A stretch of DNA of 64,000 nucleotides from Verrucomicrobiales bacterium (GTDB lineage: Bacteria; Verrucomicrobiota; Verrucomicrobiia; Verrucomicrobiales; DEV007): assembly GCA_012960505.1 (NCBI GenBank), contig DUBC01000036.1:124001-188000 (forward strand), written 5' to 3'. The notes beneath the pieces are model-generated. The model was not told the origin of the DNA and made no database searches. It was given only the letters and a program-made list of their open reading frames with translations. A program made the translations under genes and the position numbers. Below are positions 17,234-24,638 of the stretch, piece by piece (position 1 is the first letter of the stretch; every line of letters begins with the position of its first letter).

Positions 17234-18954
17234 TTCTCGGACCGTCGATTAACCATTTCAAAGAATAGTTCTTTTTCGATGTAGATATGAAGCATAAGGT
17301 TATCTCGAAGATTCATCATGTCGGGACCAATGTAACGGTCGCCGAGATTGGGGGTAAGTTGCTCATCATATGCTGCATCACAGATGATCAGGTCGCTTTC
17401 CACTGCAGCCTTAAGGTCCCGAGGGTGTTGGGGGTAGCCGACTTGTTGAATGTTCCGGAAGTAGTAGGGCAGCGGCCAACCGGTTTCCGGATGACAGACC
17501 AGCACTGAAAGTTGGGGATTGATTTCGCGTAGTTCATCAACCTGTGCCACAAGCCTGGAAACTAGGCTGGGGGAGGTGTGGGAATAGATGTAGGGATTTC
17601 GATCGGAATTGAAAGGGGCCTGTGAACGTGAGCTGGGGAATGGATTGAAATGTTTGTGCCAGAACTTCTCAAGGATGCCGAGATTAGGCTTGTTTTTTTG
17701 CCGGGGCTCTGTTCGCGTGGCCTTGAAGTTGGCGATCTGGTCCTGCTTCAATAGGTTGCAGCTCCCGAGGAGGAGTATCGCGGTTGCTAACAGGCAAGTG
17801 CCCTTGGCAATGAATCTGTTGGGAATTGTCCCGCATAGCTTGAGGAGGGAACTGAAGCCGAAGCCGGCCAGCAGGATGGCCACGTGCAGGAAGGCGAGGA
17901 TTGACCAGGGAGTTTTGTAGGAGATGGCTGAGTAGATCAGGAGAGTGAACAGCGCATAGACGGCAAGAAGTCGTAGGAACACCTGTATTTTCTCCGGCAA
18001 GTCACGCCTGAGGAACGTTGCAAGTGCGCCAACTGCGGCAAGCACCAAGATTAATAGTTCATTCCATGTGTAAAGCTCCATTTTTTTCCAGCCGAGCAAT
18101 TTCGCGTAGTACATGAAGGGTTTCTCGTGCCCGCTTCCTTCGGCACGCTCCATATAGTTCAGGTAGGTTGAGTAACTCTTTGGGATGGCCTCGGGATTTG
18201 TGAAGAAGATTGAATATAGTGCAGCTGAAATGACCAGGCAGAGTAGCAGCCCTATCGTGATATGTCTGATTAGGGGAATGATAGCCAGCCTTGCCGCCCG
18301 TCGGCTGGTGATCTCCTCAATAAACCAGATAATGAGAGCTGCGGCAACCAGGGCAAAGATTGAAATTACAAAGGTTTCCTTGGTGGCATGCATTAATGCA
18401 GCAATGGCCCCGGCGCAGGTCATCCATCTTAGTTTTTGCTGGCAGAAATATTTCCAGATGCAGAACACGAAGACCGCGAGTAGAAGAACCATTGGCAACT
18501 CCATGATGTAGTAGCGGCTGAAGAACACATGCATTGGTGAAATGGCTGTTAGCAGGGCTGCGATAGCGGTCCCAGTATTGCCAATTAGGTTGCGGAAAAG
18601 CAGGGTCGCTGTGATGAGGGCGATGCCGAAGATAGCGGGTGTAAGTCTCAGCGTCGTTTCGTCAAGTTGTAGGTATGATGTGGCTCCCCTGACCAGGGTG
18701 ACGGGAAGGGAGAAGAGCAAAAGGCCCGGGCCGTGTCCGTCGCTCGGATTGTATTCAAAGCCGTCACCCTCCAGTAGATTACCCATTCGGTACGCCTGCA
18801 CTGCTTCATCAGTGTGCATTGGCCGAATTTCAAGATCACTAAATCGTAATCCTGTGCCTATAAGCACAGCCAGAATAACAATTATCGGCAATACAGTGTT
18901 TTTCTTTAGGAATTGCATAATAGCCACTCTTTTGAATAGCTTAAACAGGGACAT
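17230..18954 (-). CDS. Agl23/TIGR03663-type multi-spanning membrane glycosyltransferase-like protein
   Basis: 574-aa membrane protein of the family annotated as flippase activity-associated protein Agl23 (ArnT/PMT-like, GT-C fold). The first luminal loop has RPMHTDEAVQAYRMG with the acidic residue expected of GT-C enzymes, then RFSDLEIRP, HVFFSRYYIMELPM and HATKETFV, all recognised family points; about ten hydrophobic segments follow and the last ~150 residues form a soluble domain. A polyprenyl-linked sugar donor is likely but unproven. Interior GC is about 53-57% in the lines I counted (17521, 18001), against about 32-40% in neighbours, suggesting acquisition. Its 3' end overlaps apbE by 4 bp. 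Confidence 0.85.
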   Translation of the reverse strand: MSLFKLFKRVAIMQFLKKNTVLPIIVILAVLIGTGLRFSDLEIRPMHTDEAVQAYRMGNLLEGDGFEYNPSDGHGPGLLLFSLPVTLVRGATSYLQLDETTLRLTPAIFGIALITATLLFRNLIGNTGTAIAALLTAISPMHVFFSRYYIMELPMVLLLAVFVFCIWKYFCQQKLRWMTCAGAIAALMHATKETFVISIFALVAAALIIWFIEEITSRRAARLAIIPLIRHITIGLLLCLVISAALYSIFFTNPEAIPKSYSTYLNYMERAEGSGHEKPFMYYAKLLGWKKMELYTWNELLILVLAAVGALATFLRRDLPEKIQVFLRLLAVYALFTLLIYSAISYKTPWSILAFLHVAILLAGFGFSSLLKLCGTIPNRFIAKGTCLLATAILLLGSCNLLKQDQIANFKATRTEPRQKNKPNLGILEKFWHKHFNPFPSSRSQAPFNSDRNPYIYSHTSPSLVSRLVAQVDELREINPQLSVLVCHPETGWPLPYYFRNIQQVGYPQHPRDLKAAVESDLIICDAAYDEQLTPNLGDRYIGPDMMNLRDNLMLHIYIEKELFFEMVNRRSEK

Positions 18955-19016
18955 TATAGTTGCAATCGATCATCAGCAATAAGGATGCTTGCGTTTCTTG
19001 CTTATAGCTCCTTCAG

Positions 19017-20828
19017 TTGGCGTCCAGAAAGATGTGGAAAAGGCATAAGAAGAACGTGGATAATGACGAGACCGATAAGGGCTTGAGTGAATTATTGAAA
19101 CTTGTTATCTACCTCAATCCTTATCGGTTGTATTTTTATTCGGCATTAGTTTGTCTTTTTTTAACAGCTGCCTTGTCACTTGCGTTTCCTTATTTGATGG
19201 GGATTTTGATAGGTGGATCAATGGGTGGAGGCGATAGTATTGCAGATCCAAAAAGTGTTGAAGAAAATATTAACAGGGTAGCTTTAATTCTGGTTACGGT
19301 TCTAGCTGTACAGGCATTTGTAGCATATTGGCGTATCCGGTGGTTTGCATTTGCTGGTGAATCAGCCCTTGCTGATATAAGAAAGGCCGCTTATGGCAAG
19401 CTTGTTCGATTGCCAATGAGTTACTTTTCGGAGCGTAGAGTTGGAGAGCTTTGCAGTCGTATATCTGCCGATCTCACATTAATTAGAGACACTTTGATTC
19501 TCACTGTTCCGCAAATAATTCGACAGTCTGTAATGTTGGTCGGTGGCATTTCATTTATTGCATGGGCATCACCGAAGTTAACAATGGTCATGATGTTATG
19601 TGTTCCTATTGTCGTTATTTTGATGGGAATTTTTGGTAGAGGTATCCGAGTGCAGACGAGGGAGGCGCAAGATGAGTTGGCGGCTAGTAATGTTGTAGTG
19701 GAAGAGTCTCTTCATGGAATAGCTAGCGTGAAAGCTTTCACTAATGAGGATTATGAAGTGTCTCGGTATTCAGAGTCTCTTAAAGGATTTGTAAACTTGA
19801 CTCTCAGTGCTTCTAAAGCTCGCGCGTTATTTGTTTCATTTATTATTTTTGCGCTTTTTGGAGTGATTACTTTTGTTGTATGGTATGGAGCAGGTATGCT
19901 TGAGAGGGAGGAAATTGATGCAGCAAAGTTCACTCAATTTGTATTGTTTAGTATTTTTGTTGGAGCTGCTTTAGGCTCATTTCCTGATATATTGAGTCAG
20001 CTTCATAAAGCGGTTGGGGCAACCGTTAGAGTTCGTGAAATTCTTAGTGAGGAGCCTGAAGAAGCTCATAATGATAATCAGTTATCGCGTTTGCGTGGAG
20101 AAGTTGAATTCAGTGATGTGTCATTTAGTTATCCTTCGCGTAAGGATATCGAGGTGTTAAGAGGAATTAATCTTTCAGTCGAGGCAGGTGAGAGAGTGGC
20201 GATTGTGGGATCGAGTGGAGCAGGTAAATCAACGCTATTCCAATTACTTATGCGGTTCTATGACCCATCCTCTGGAGAGTTAAAGTTTGATGGCCAAAAT
20301 GCTGCAAATTATTCTCTAAGTGATTTGAGAGATCAGATGGCAATCGTGCCTCAGGATGTTCTATTGTTTGGGGGGTCGATAAGAGATAATATTGCATATG
20401 GATGTCCAGAAGCCGAAGAGGTTGATATTATAGAAGCTGCGCAAAAGGCTAATGCTCATGGATTCATCCAATCTTTTCCTGAAGGTTATCAAACAATCGT
20501 TGGTGATCGGGGAGTTAAGCTTTCAGGTGGACAGCGTCAACGTATAGCGATTGCGCGTGCTATTCTAGCTGATCCGGCTATTTTGTTGCTTGATGAGGCA
20601 ACTAGTTCGCTTGATTCAGAGAGTGAGAGGTTGGTCCATGAAGCCTTGGAAAGTTTAATGAGTAAGCGGACATCAATCATTATTGCTCATCGATTAGCTA
20701 CTGTGAGAGGAGCTGACAGAATACTTGTTCTCCGAGATGGTAGATTTATTGAATCGGGAACGCATGAAGAACTCTCTTGTAAGAAAGGCGGTGTCTATAA
20801 GATGCTTTCTGAGCTGCAATTTAATTAG
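19017..20828 (+). CDS. MsbA-like ABC exporter (permease-ATPase fusion)
   Basis: Half-transporter expected to work as a homodimer exporting lipids or hydrophobic compounds. An N-terminal membrane domain with six hydrophobic segments (about residues 30-330) is followed by an ATPase: Walker A VGSSGAGKSTLF near residue 397, Q-loop VPQDVLLFGGSIRDNI, signature KLSGGQRQRIAIARA, Walker B ILLLDEATSSLD, and switch His in IIAHRLATV. The TTG at 19017 gives MASRKMWKRH; an ATG at 19032 would lose five residues and cannot be excluded. The LptF/G-like gene 3 kb away makes lipid A export possible, but drug export cannot be ruled out. Confidence 0.93.
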   Translation: MASRKMWKRHKKNVDNDETDKGLSELLKLVIYLNPYRLYFYSALVCLFLTAALSLAFPYLMGILIGGSMGGGDSIADPKSVEENINRVALILVTVLAVQAFVAYWRIRWFAFAGESALADIRKAAYGKLVRLPMSYFSERRVGELCSRISADLTLIRDTLILTVPQIIRQSVMLVGGISFIAWASPKLTMVMMLCVPIVVILMGIFGRGIRVQTREAQDELAASNVVVEESLHGIASVKAFTNEDYEVSRYSESLKGFVNLTLSASKARALFVSFIIFALFGVITFVVWYGAGMLEREEIDAAKFTQFVLFSIFVGAALGSFPDILSQLHKAVGATVRVREILSEEPEEAHNDNQLSRLRGEVEFSDVSFSYPSRKDIEVLRGINLSVEAGERVAIVGSSGAGKSTLFQLLMRFYDPSSGELKFDGQNAANYSLSDLRDQMAIVPQDVLLFGGSIRDNIAYGCPEAEEVDIIEAAQKANAHGFIQSFPEGYQTIVGDRGVKLSGGQRQRIAIARAILADPAILLLDEATSSLDSESERLVHEALESLMSKRTSIIIAHRLATVRGADRILVLRDGRFIESGTHEELSCKKGGVYKMLSELQFN

Positions 20829-20912
20829 ATTTAGTATAAATAGACTAACTATTTTGATCTAACTGGGAATGATCTTTAGTCACTAATTTCAGTTCTTTTA
20901 TTTGAGGGGAAG

Positions 20913-20985
20913 TACGCGGACTGGGACTCGAACCCAGGACCAATTGGTTAAAAGCCAACTGCTCTACCAACTGAGCTACCCGCGC
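20913..20985 (-). tRNA. tRNA-Lys (anticodon UUU), CCA not encoded
   Basis: On the minus strand: acceptor GCGCGGG/TCCGCGT (G-U at both ends), D-arm GCTCAGTTGGTAGAGC, anticodon stem GTTGG/CCAAT around loop CTTTTAA (anticodon TTT), T-arm CTGGGTTCGAGTCCCAG. Discriminator A at 20913 is followed by CT rather than CCA, so the tail must be added enzymatically, unlike the tRNA-Ser in this window. Confidence 0.95.
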
Positions 20986-21200
20986 TTTTTTTGAAGGATC
21001 GACTCTACTTGTTTCCTCGATAGTCGCAAGTTGGTTTTTATTATTTAATGTAAGAAGTTTAGGATGGGATTGATCATTATAAATCTCTTAAATGACAATT
21101 ATATGAGTTAATATCACTATATTTCAATACTTTTAGCCTTGTGATATTTTATGCGGCCTTATCTTAAAAAGGTAAAATAAACTAACTAGATCAGGGGAAA

Positions 21201-21233
21201 GCGCTCCCTGCAGGACTTGAACCTGCGACCTTA
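21201..21233 (-). repeat. 3' tRNA fragment, imperfect direct repeat of tRNA-Arg 3' end
   Basis: On the minus strand this encodes the variable-loop junction, a full T-arm (GCAGG TTCAAGT CCTGC) and the acceptor 3' strand AGGGAGC plus G. It matches the 3' end of the intact tRNA-Arg at 22129-22202 at 27 of 31 positions, and the four differences form two compensated T-stem pairs (49:65 and 50:64). No 5' half exists: the next bases run into an LRR coding frame. The geometry (3' fragment beyond the 3' end of an intact tRNA on the same strand) is that of a tRNA-integrated element. Confidence 0.85.
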
Positions 21234-21234
21234 C

Positions 21235-21783
21235 ATGCCGGATAGGGCCTTCGATGAATGCACCAGCCTGACAAGCATTACTTTCGGGAAAAATAGTCAA
21301 CTTACCAGCATCGGAGCACATGCTTTCTCTAACCACAGCAACCTGACGAGTATAACAATCCCTGACAGCGTTACTAGCATCGGGGAAAGTGCCTTTTGGA
21401 GATGCAGCAGCCTGACGAGCATCGCGATCCCTGATGGCGTCACCAGTATAGGGGATCGTGCCTTCTCTCAGTGCTATAAACTGACGAGCATCACGATCCC
21501 TGATGGAGTTACCAGTATCGGGGAGGGAGCCTTCATGGGCTGCGAGAGCCTGACGAGCATCACGATTCCTGACAGAGTCAGCAGTATCGGGGGTTTGCGG
21601 GGAGAATTGGCTTTTAATGATTGCACAAGCCTTACAGAAGTAACATTTCTTGGAGATGCTCCAAATGCGGGCAGGAGCCTTTTCAACAAATCCACCCCCA
21701 CCATCTACCGCAAACCTGATGCCAAGGGCTGGGGCGATACTTTTGGGGGTAGGCCAGTAAAGTTGATTAGTGAGAAGCCATAA
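21235..21783 (+). pseudogene. 5'-truncated BspA-like leucine-rich-repeat gene
   Basis: Encodes LRR_5/BspA-type ~23-residue repeats (LTSITIPDSVTSIGESAF and variants, about four full copies plus partial ones) and the usual C-terminal end (GWGDTFGGRPVKLISEKP) of such secreted or surface proteins. The homology starts in mid-repeat at about 21241 (DRAFDECTSL), directly after the tRNA fragment, and there is no signal peptide or plausible start region, so it is a fragment. The frame is open back through the tRNA fragment to a stop at 21187-21189, with only TTG 21217 and ATG 21235 as starts. Repeats are alike at DNA level (CCTGACGAGCATCACGAT recurs), indicating recent duplication. GC is far above that of the flanks. 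Confidence 0.75.
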
Positions 21784-21801
21784 CCCCTGAACCCCGCACC
21801 C

Positions 21802-21880
21802 TGACCAATGACCAATGACCAATGACCAATGACCAATGACCAATGACCAATGACCAATGACCAATGACCAATGACCAATG
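21802..21880 (+). repeat. Tandem heptamer (TGACCAA) x 11
   Basis: Eleven perfect head-to-tail copies of TGACCAA (21802-21878) followed by TG, starting 18 bp after the stop of the LRR fragment. There are no spacers, so it is not a CRISPR. Read on the minus strand it yields the repeating peptide VIGHWSL in a spurious frame. Perfect copies imply recent slippage expansion. I recall similar ATTGGTC arrays in other Planctomycetes/Verrucomicrobia sequences but could not check this. Confidence 0.95.
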
Positions 21881-22128
21881 ATTCATGGTCAGTTGTTCTC
21901 GGGGATAGGGAGGCTTGATCACTGAGCCCGTGAGCCTCATCCTTGTGCCATGACCGATGTGCCCCGAAAGAGAGTCACTGATTCATTGAAAATGGAACAC
22001 CGTTAAGGGTTCAAAAAAAGAAGCCTATGTTGTACAAAGTGTTGTACACCAGCCTGTTCTTGCTACAATTAGATATACCTTATTTGAACTGACAGGCTAA
22101 GACACTGTATATACAGGATAGAAAAATG
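21881..22128. other. Noncoding segment between heptamer array and tRNA-Arg
   Basis: No gene I can support. Together with the heptamer array it makes the only gene-free stretch of more than 300 bp in the window (21784-22128). It contains two direct copies of GTTGTACA (22029-22036 and 22041-22048), the first overlapping the palindrome TTGTACAA; spacing of 12 bp start to start. These could be recombinase or regulator binding sites, but this is inference. A short A-rich run (TTCAAAAAAAGAAG) precedes them. Confidence 0.5.
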
Positions 22129-22202
22129 CGCTCCCTAGAGGACTTGAACCTCTGACCTACGGATTAGAAATCCGTTGCTCTATCCAGCTGAGCTAAGGGA
22201 GC
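22129..22202 (-). tRNA. tRNA-Arg (anticodon UCU)
   Basis: On the minus strand: acceptor GCTCCCT/AGGGAGC, D-arm GCTCAGCTGGATAGAGC, anticodon stem ACGGA/TCCGT around TTTCTAA (anticodon TCT), T-arm AGAGGTTCAAGTCCTCT, discriminator G at 22129 followed by CA and no full CCA. It decodes AGA (and AGG by wobble). Its 3' end is duplicated 0.93 kb away at 21201-21233, so it is the likely integration target of the neighbouring island. Confidence 0.95.
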
Positions 22203-22349
22203 TGTTTTCAGTTGATTCCTAGCACTTGGTTGATCAAGTTGCAATCAAACTGAAAAAGAACTAAGAATTAATCTTTAAATCTTATGTATAGGATTTCTCA
22301 TATTATATTTTATTAGTAGATTTATTTATCCCGTTTTAATTGAAAATCT

Positions 22350-23084
22350 TTGGAAGCCGAAAACAGAGTATCATTAGAAATTTTCGAAGGTCCCCTCGAT
22401 TTACTTCTTTATTTAATTAAGAAGGACGAGGTCGATATCTATGATGTGTCTATAGAAAAAATTACGAGTCAGTATCTAGAATACATCGAGACTTTTAAAA
22501 TTCTCAATATTGAGCTTGCTAGTGAATTTATAGTTATGGCGGCAACGCTAATGTATATTAAGAGTCGGACTTTGTTGCCAAGAAACGAACAGGCTCCAGA
22601 GAATGATGTTGATGAAGAGGATCCTAGGTGGGAGTTGATCAGGCAATTAGTTGAATATAAGAAATTCAAAGATGCCGCATATTATTTAGAAAGGCGGGAA
22701 GCTGACAATCAGCAGATTTTTGGTTCAGAGAGACAAGACGCTGAGGAGGATGATGAAGAACCAATTTTAAATGTTGGCATATTTGATCTTATTCGAGCCT
22801 TTCAAGGCATTCTTAAGAGGTTTGAAGATGAGGAAAATTTGGCTGAGATAGCCGATGATAGATTTACGGTTAGCGATAAAATCGATTATTTAATGGTTCG
22901 CGTTAATAAAGGGGGAAAAATCAAATTTACTGAGTTATTTGCAGAGGCTACAACGAAAGGTGAGGTAATGGTTACTTTTTTGGCTTTACTTGAGCTTATT
23001 AAGCTAAATGAATTTCAAGTGCGGCAGGAACGTATTTTGGGTGAAATAGAGATTAAGCGTAGTGGTGACGGGAAATTAGGCTAA
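22350..23084 (+). CDS. scpA: Segregation and condensation protein A
   Basis: Kleisin subunit that bridges the SMC ATPase heads in the chromosome-organising SMC-ScpAB complex. The kleisin N-terminus VSLEIFEGPLDLLLYLIKKDEVDIYD is split here as VSLEIFEGPLDLLLYLI and KKDEVDIYD, and the middle helix EFIVMAATLMYIKSRTLLP follows; both are diagnostic. The C-terminal winged helix ends with ELIKLNEFQVRQERILGEIE. TTG start at 22350; no in-frame ATG lies upstream of the conserved region. 244 aa is typical. Usually followed by scpB, which is absent here; the next gene is nusA after 124 bp. Confidence 0.95.
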   Translation: MEAENRVSLEIFEGPLDLLLYLIKKDEVDIYDVSIEKITSQYLEYIETFKILNIELASEFIVMAATLMYIKSRTLLPRNEQAPENDVDEEDPRWELIRQLVEYKKFKDAAYYLERREADNQQIFGSERQDAEEDDEEPILNVGIFDLIRAFQGILKRFEDEENLAEIADDRFTVSDKIDYLMVRVNKGGKIKFTELFAEATTKGEVMVTFLALLELIKLNEFQVRQERILGEIEIKRSGDGKLG

Positions 23085-23208
23085 TCTCAAGGATCTCTTC
23101 AATTAAGGGTTTCCAGCTTGACGGTAAGAACTCTAACTCTATAGTTATATTCTTGAAGAAAGGGTGGGCCATTAGTTCCGCTCTTTTTTCGTCTTAGAGT
23201 AAAAAGAA

Positions 23209-24552
23209 ATGACAAGCGAAATCCAGGTCCTCTTTGAATACTATGAAAAAGAGAAGGGAATTGCCCGAGAAACTATGATCGAGGCACTTTCCATTGCTCT
23301 GCTTTCGGCTGCCCGCAAAAGTGTTGGGCCTGCGCGTGAGTTGAGAGTAGATGTTAATCTGGAAAAGGGTGATATTGTGGCAGTTGCAAAACTAATTGCA
23401 TCAGAAGAAGTAAAATCTCCATACGAAGAAATTTCAATGGAGATAGCTCGAAAAATCAATCCCAAAGTGCAGGTAGGTGATGAAATTGAAGTTAAAGTGA
23501 CTCCAACGGATTTCGGCAGGATAGCTGCACAGACTGCAAGGCAAACGATGATGCAACAACTTCGTATTGCTGAAAAAGCAATGATTTACGATGAATTTAA
23601 AGATCGTGCTGGTGATATCGTTGGTGGAACTGTGCGTAGGTTTGATAAGTCTGACGTAATGATTGATCTCGGCAAGTTTGAAGGAATAATGCCTTCGCGT
23701 GAGAGGGTTTCAACAGATCAATATAGCATAGGTGATAGGATAAGGGCGTATGTAGTGGCTGTTGAAAATGGGGCAAGAGGTCCTGAGATTATTTTGTCTA
23801 GGAGTCACCCCAATTTTGTTAGAAGACTTTTTGAATTTGAAGTTAGTGAAATCGCGGATCAGACAGTAGAGATAAGAGGAATCGCTCGTGAGCCTGGTTT
23901 TAGAACCAAAATTGCTGTTTATTCTGCGAACCCTAAGGTTGATCCAGTGGGGGCTTGTGTAGGATTAAGAGGTGCTAGAGTTAAAAATATAGTTCGAGAA
24001 CTTAATAACGAAAAAGTTGATATAATCAGATGGAGTGAAGATCTTACAGAATTTGTGACGGATGCACTCAAGCCGGCAATTATTAGGTCGATAGAAGTTG
24101 ATGAGGAGCAGCATCAAGTTAAGGTTACTGTTGATGAGGAAGAGCTTTCAAAGGCTATTGGTAGGAGAGGGCAAAATGCAAGACTGACATCAAGATTGCT
24201 TGGCTGGGACGTGCAAATTGAAAAAGATGCTTCGAAGACTGAAATCTTTGAAAAACGGGTGATAGATGCTGCTACAGAATTCGTAACTCACATTGGTGAA
24301 GATAACATAGATATTGATACTGCTATCAAATTGGTTAAAGGAGGCATAGTTAATCTTGAGTTTTTCTCCATGGTTGATGTTAGTGATGTCTCTGAGATTC
24401 TTGAAGGAGATCAAGATTCGGCAGAAAAGATATGCGCTGCGGCAAAAAACATTGATCTGGAAAGCAATGATAATGTTGCTGCTGAAAACGAAGATAATGA
24501 TGATAATGACCCGTCAAAGGGAACTGAGGAGTCTGTAGGATCCGAGGTTTGA
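23209..24552 (+). CDS. nusA: Transcription termination/antitermination factor NusA
   Basis: Binds RNA polymerase and modulates pausing, termination and antitermination. Domains in order: N-terminal RNAP-binding domain (1-125, KGIARETMIEALSIALLSAA), S1 domain (about 130-200, GDIVGGTVRRFDKSDVMIDL), KH1 with GACVGLRGARVKNIVREL near residue 248, KH2 with IGRRGQNARLTSRLLGW near residue 320, then a short helical segment and an acidic Asp/Asn/Glu-rich tail instead of the E. coli-type AR repeats. First gene of the nusA-infB-rbfA operon; the usual upstream rimP is missing. Confidence 0.97.
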   Translation: MTSEIQVLFEYYEKEKGIARETMIEALSIALLSAARKSVGPARELRVDVNLEKGDIVAVAKLIASEEVKSPYEEISMEIARKINPKVQVGDEIEVKVTPTDFGRIAAQTARQTMMQQLRIAEKAMIYDEFKDRAGDIVGGTVRRFDKSDVMIDLGKFEGIMPSRERVSTDQYSIGDRIRAYVVAVENGARGPEIILSRSHPNFVRRLFEFEVSEIADQTVEIRGIAREPGFRTKIAVYSANPKVDPVGACVGLRGARVKNIVRELNNEKVDIIRWSEDLTEFVTDALKPAIIRSIEVDEEQHQVKVTVDEEELSKAIGRRGQNARLTSRLLGWDVQIEKDASKTEIFEKRVIDAATEFVTHIGEDNIDIDTAIKLVKGGIVNLEFFSMVDVSDVSEILEGDQDSAEKICAAAKNIDLESNDNVAAENEDNDDNDPSKGTEESVGSEV

Positions 24553-24638
24553 TGAGATCGAAAAAAAGAATCGGAGGGTGAACTGGAATCTGTTTAAAGG
24601 CACGGAATCAGCACCCATGAAATTGATAAAAAAAATTA

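Larger units (their letters stand above)
21201..22202. mobile_element. Putative tRNA-bounded island remnant
   Basis: Region bounded by the tRNA 3' fragment (21201-21233) and the intact tRNA-Arg (22129-22202), about 0.93 kb between equivalent points. Cargo: an LRR gene fragment without its 5' end, an 11-copy TGACCAA array, and noncoding DNA with paired GTTGTACA boxes. GC of the cargo (60% in line 21481) contrasts with AT-rich flanks (about 25% in line 21061). No integrase or transposase is seen, so it would be a decayed or non-autonomous element. Alternative: a chance tRNA-fragment rearrangement. Confidence 0.45.

Noticed and set aside
18185-18982. Plus-strand frames opposite the Agl23-type gene
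   Set aside because: Open only because of the high GC of the sense gene; no motifs or plausible starts.
21133-21864. 243-codon minus-strand frame across the LRR fragment and heptamer array
   Set aside because: It is the antisense of the LRR repeats and the tRNA fragment; its VIGHWSL start is the heptamer array and its end is tRNA-derived. No recognisable domain.
21802-21880. Possible CRISPR array
   Set aside because: Seven-base units without spacers; a simple tandem repeat.
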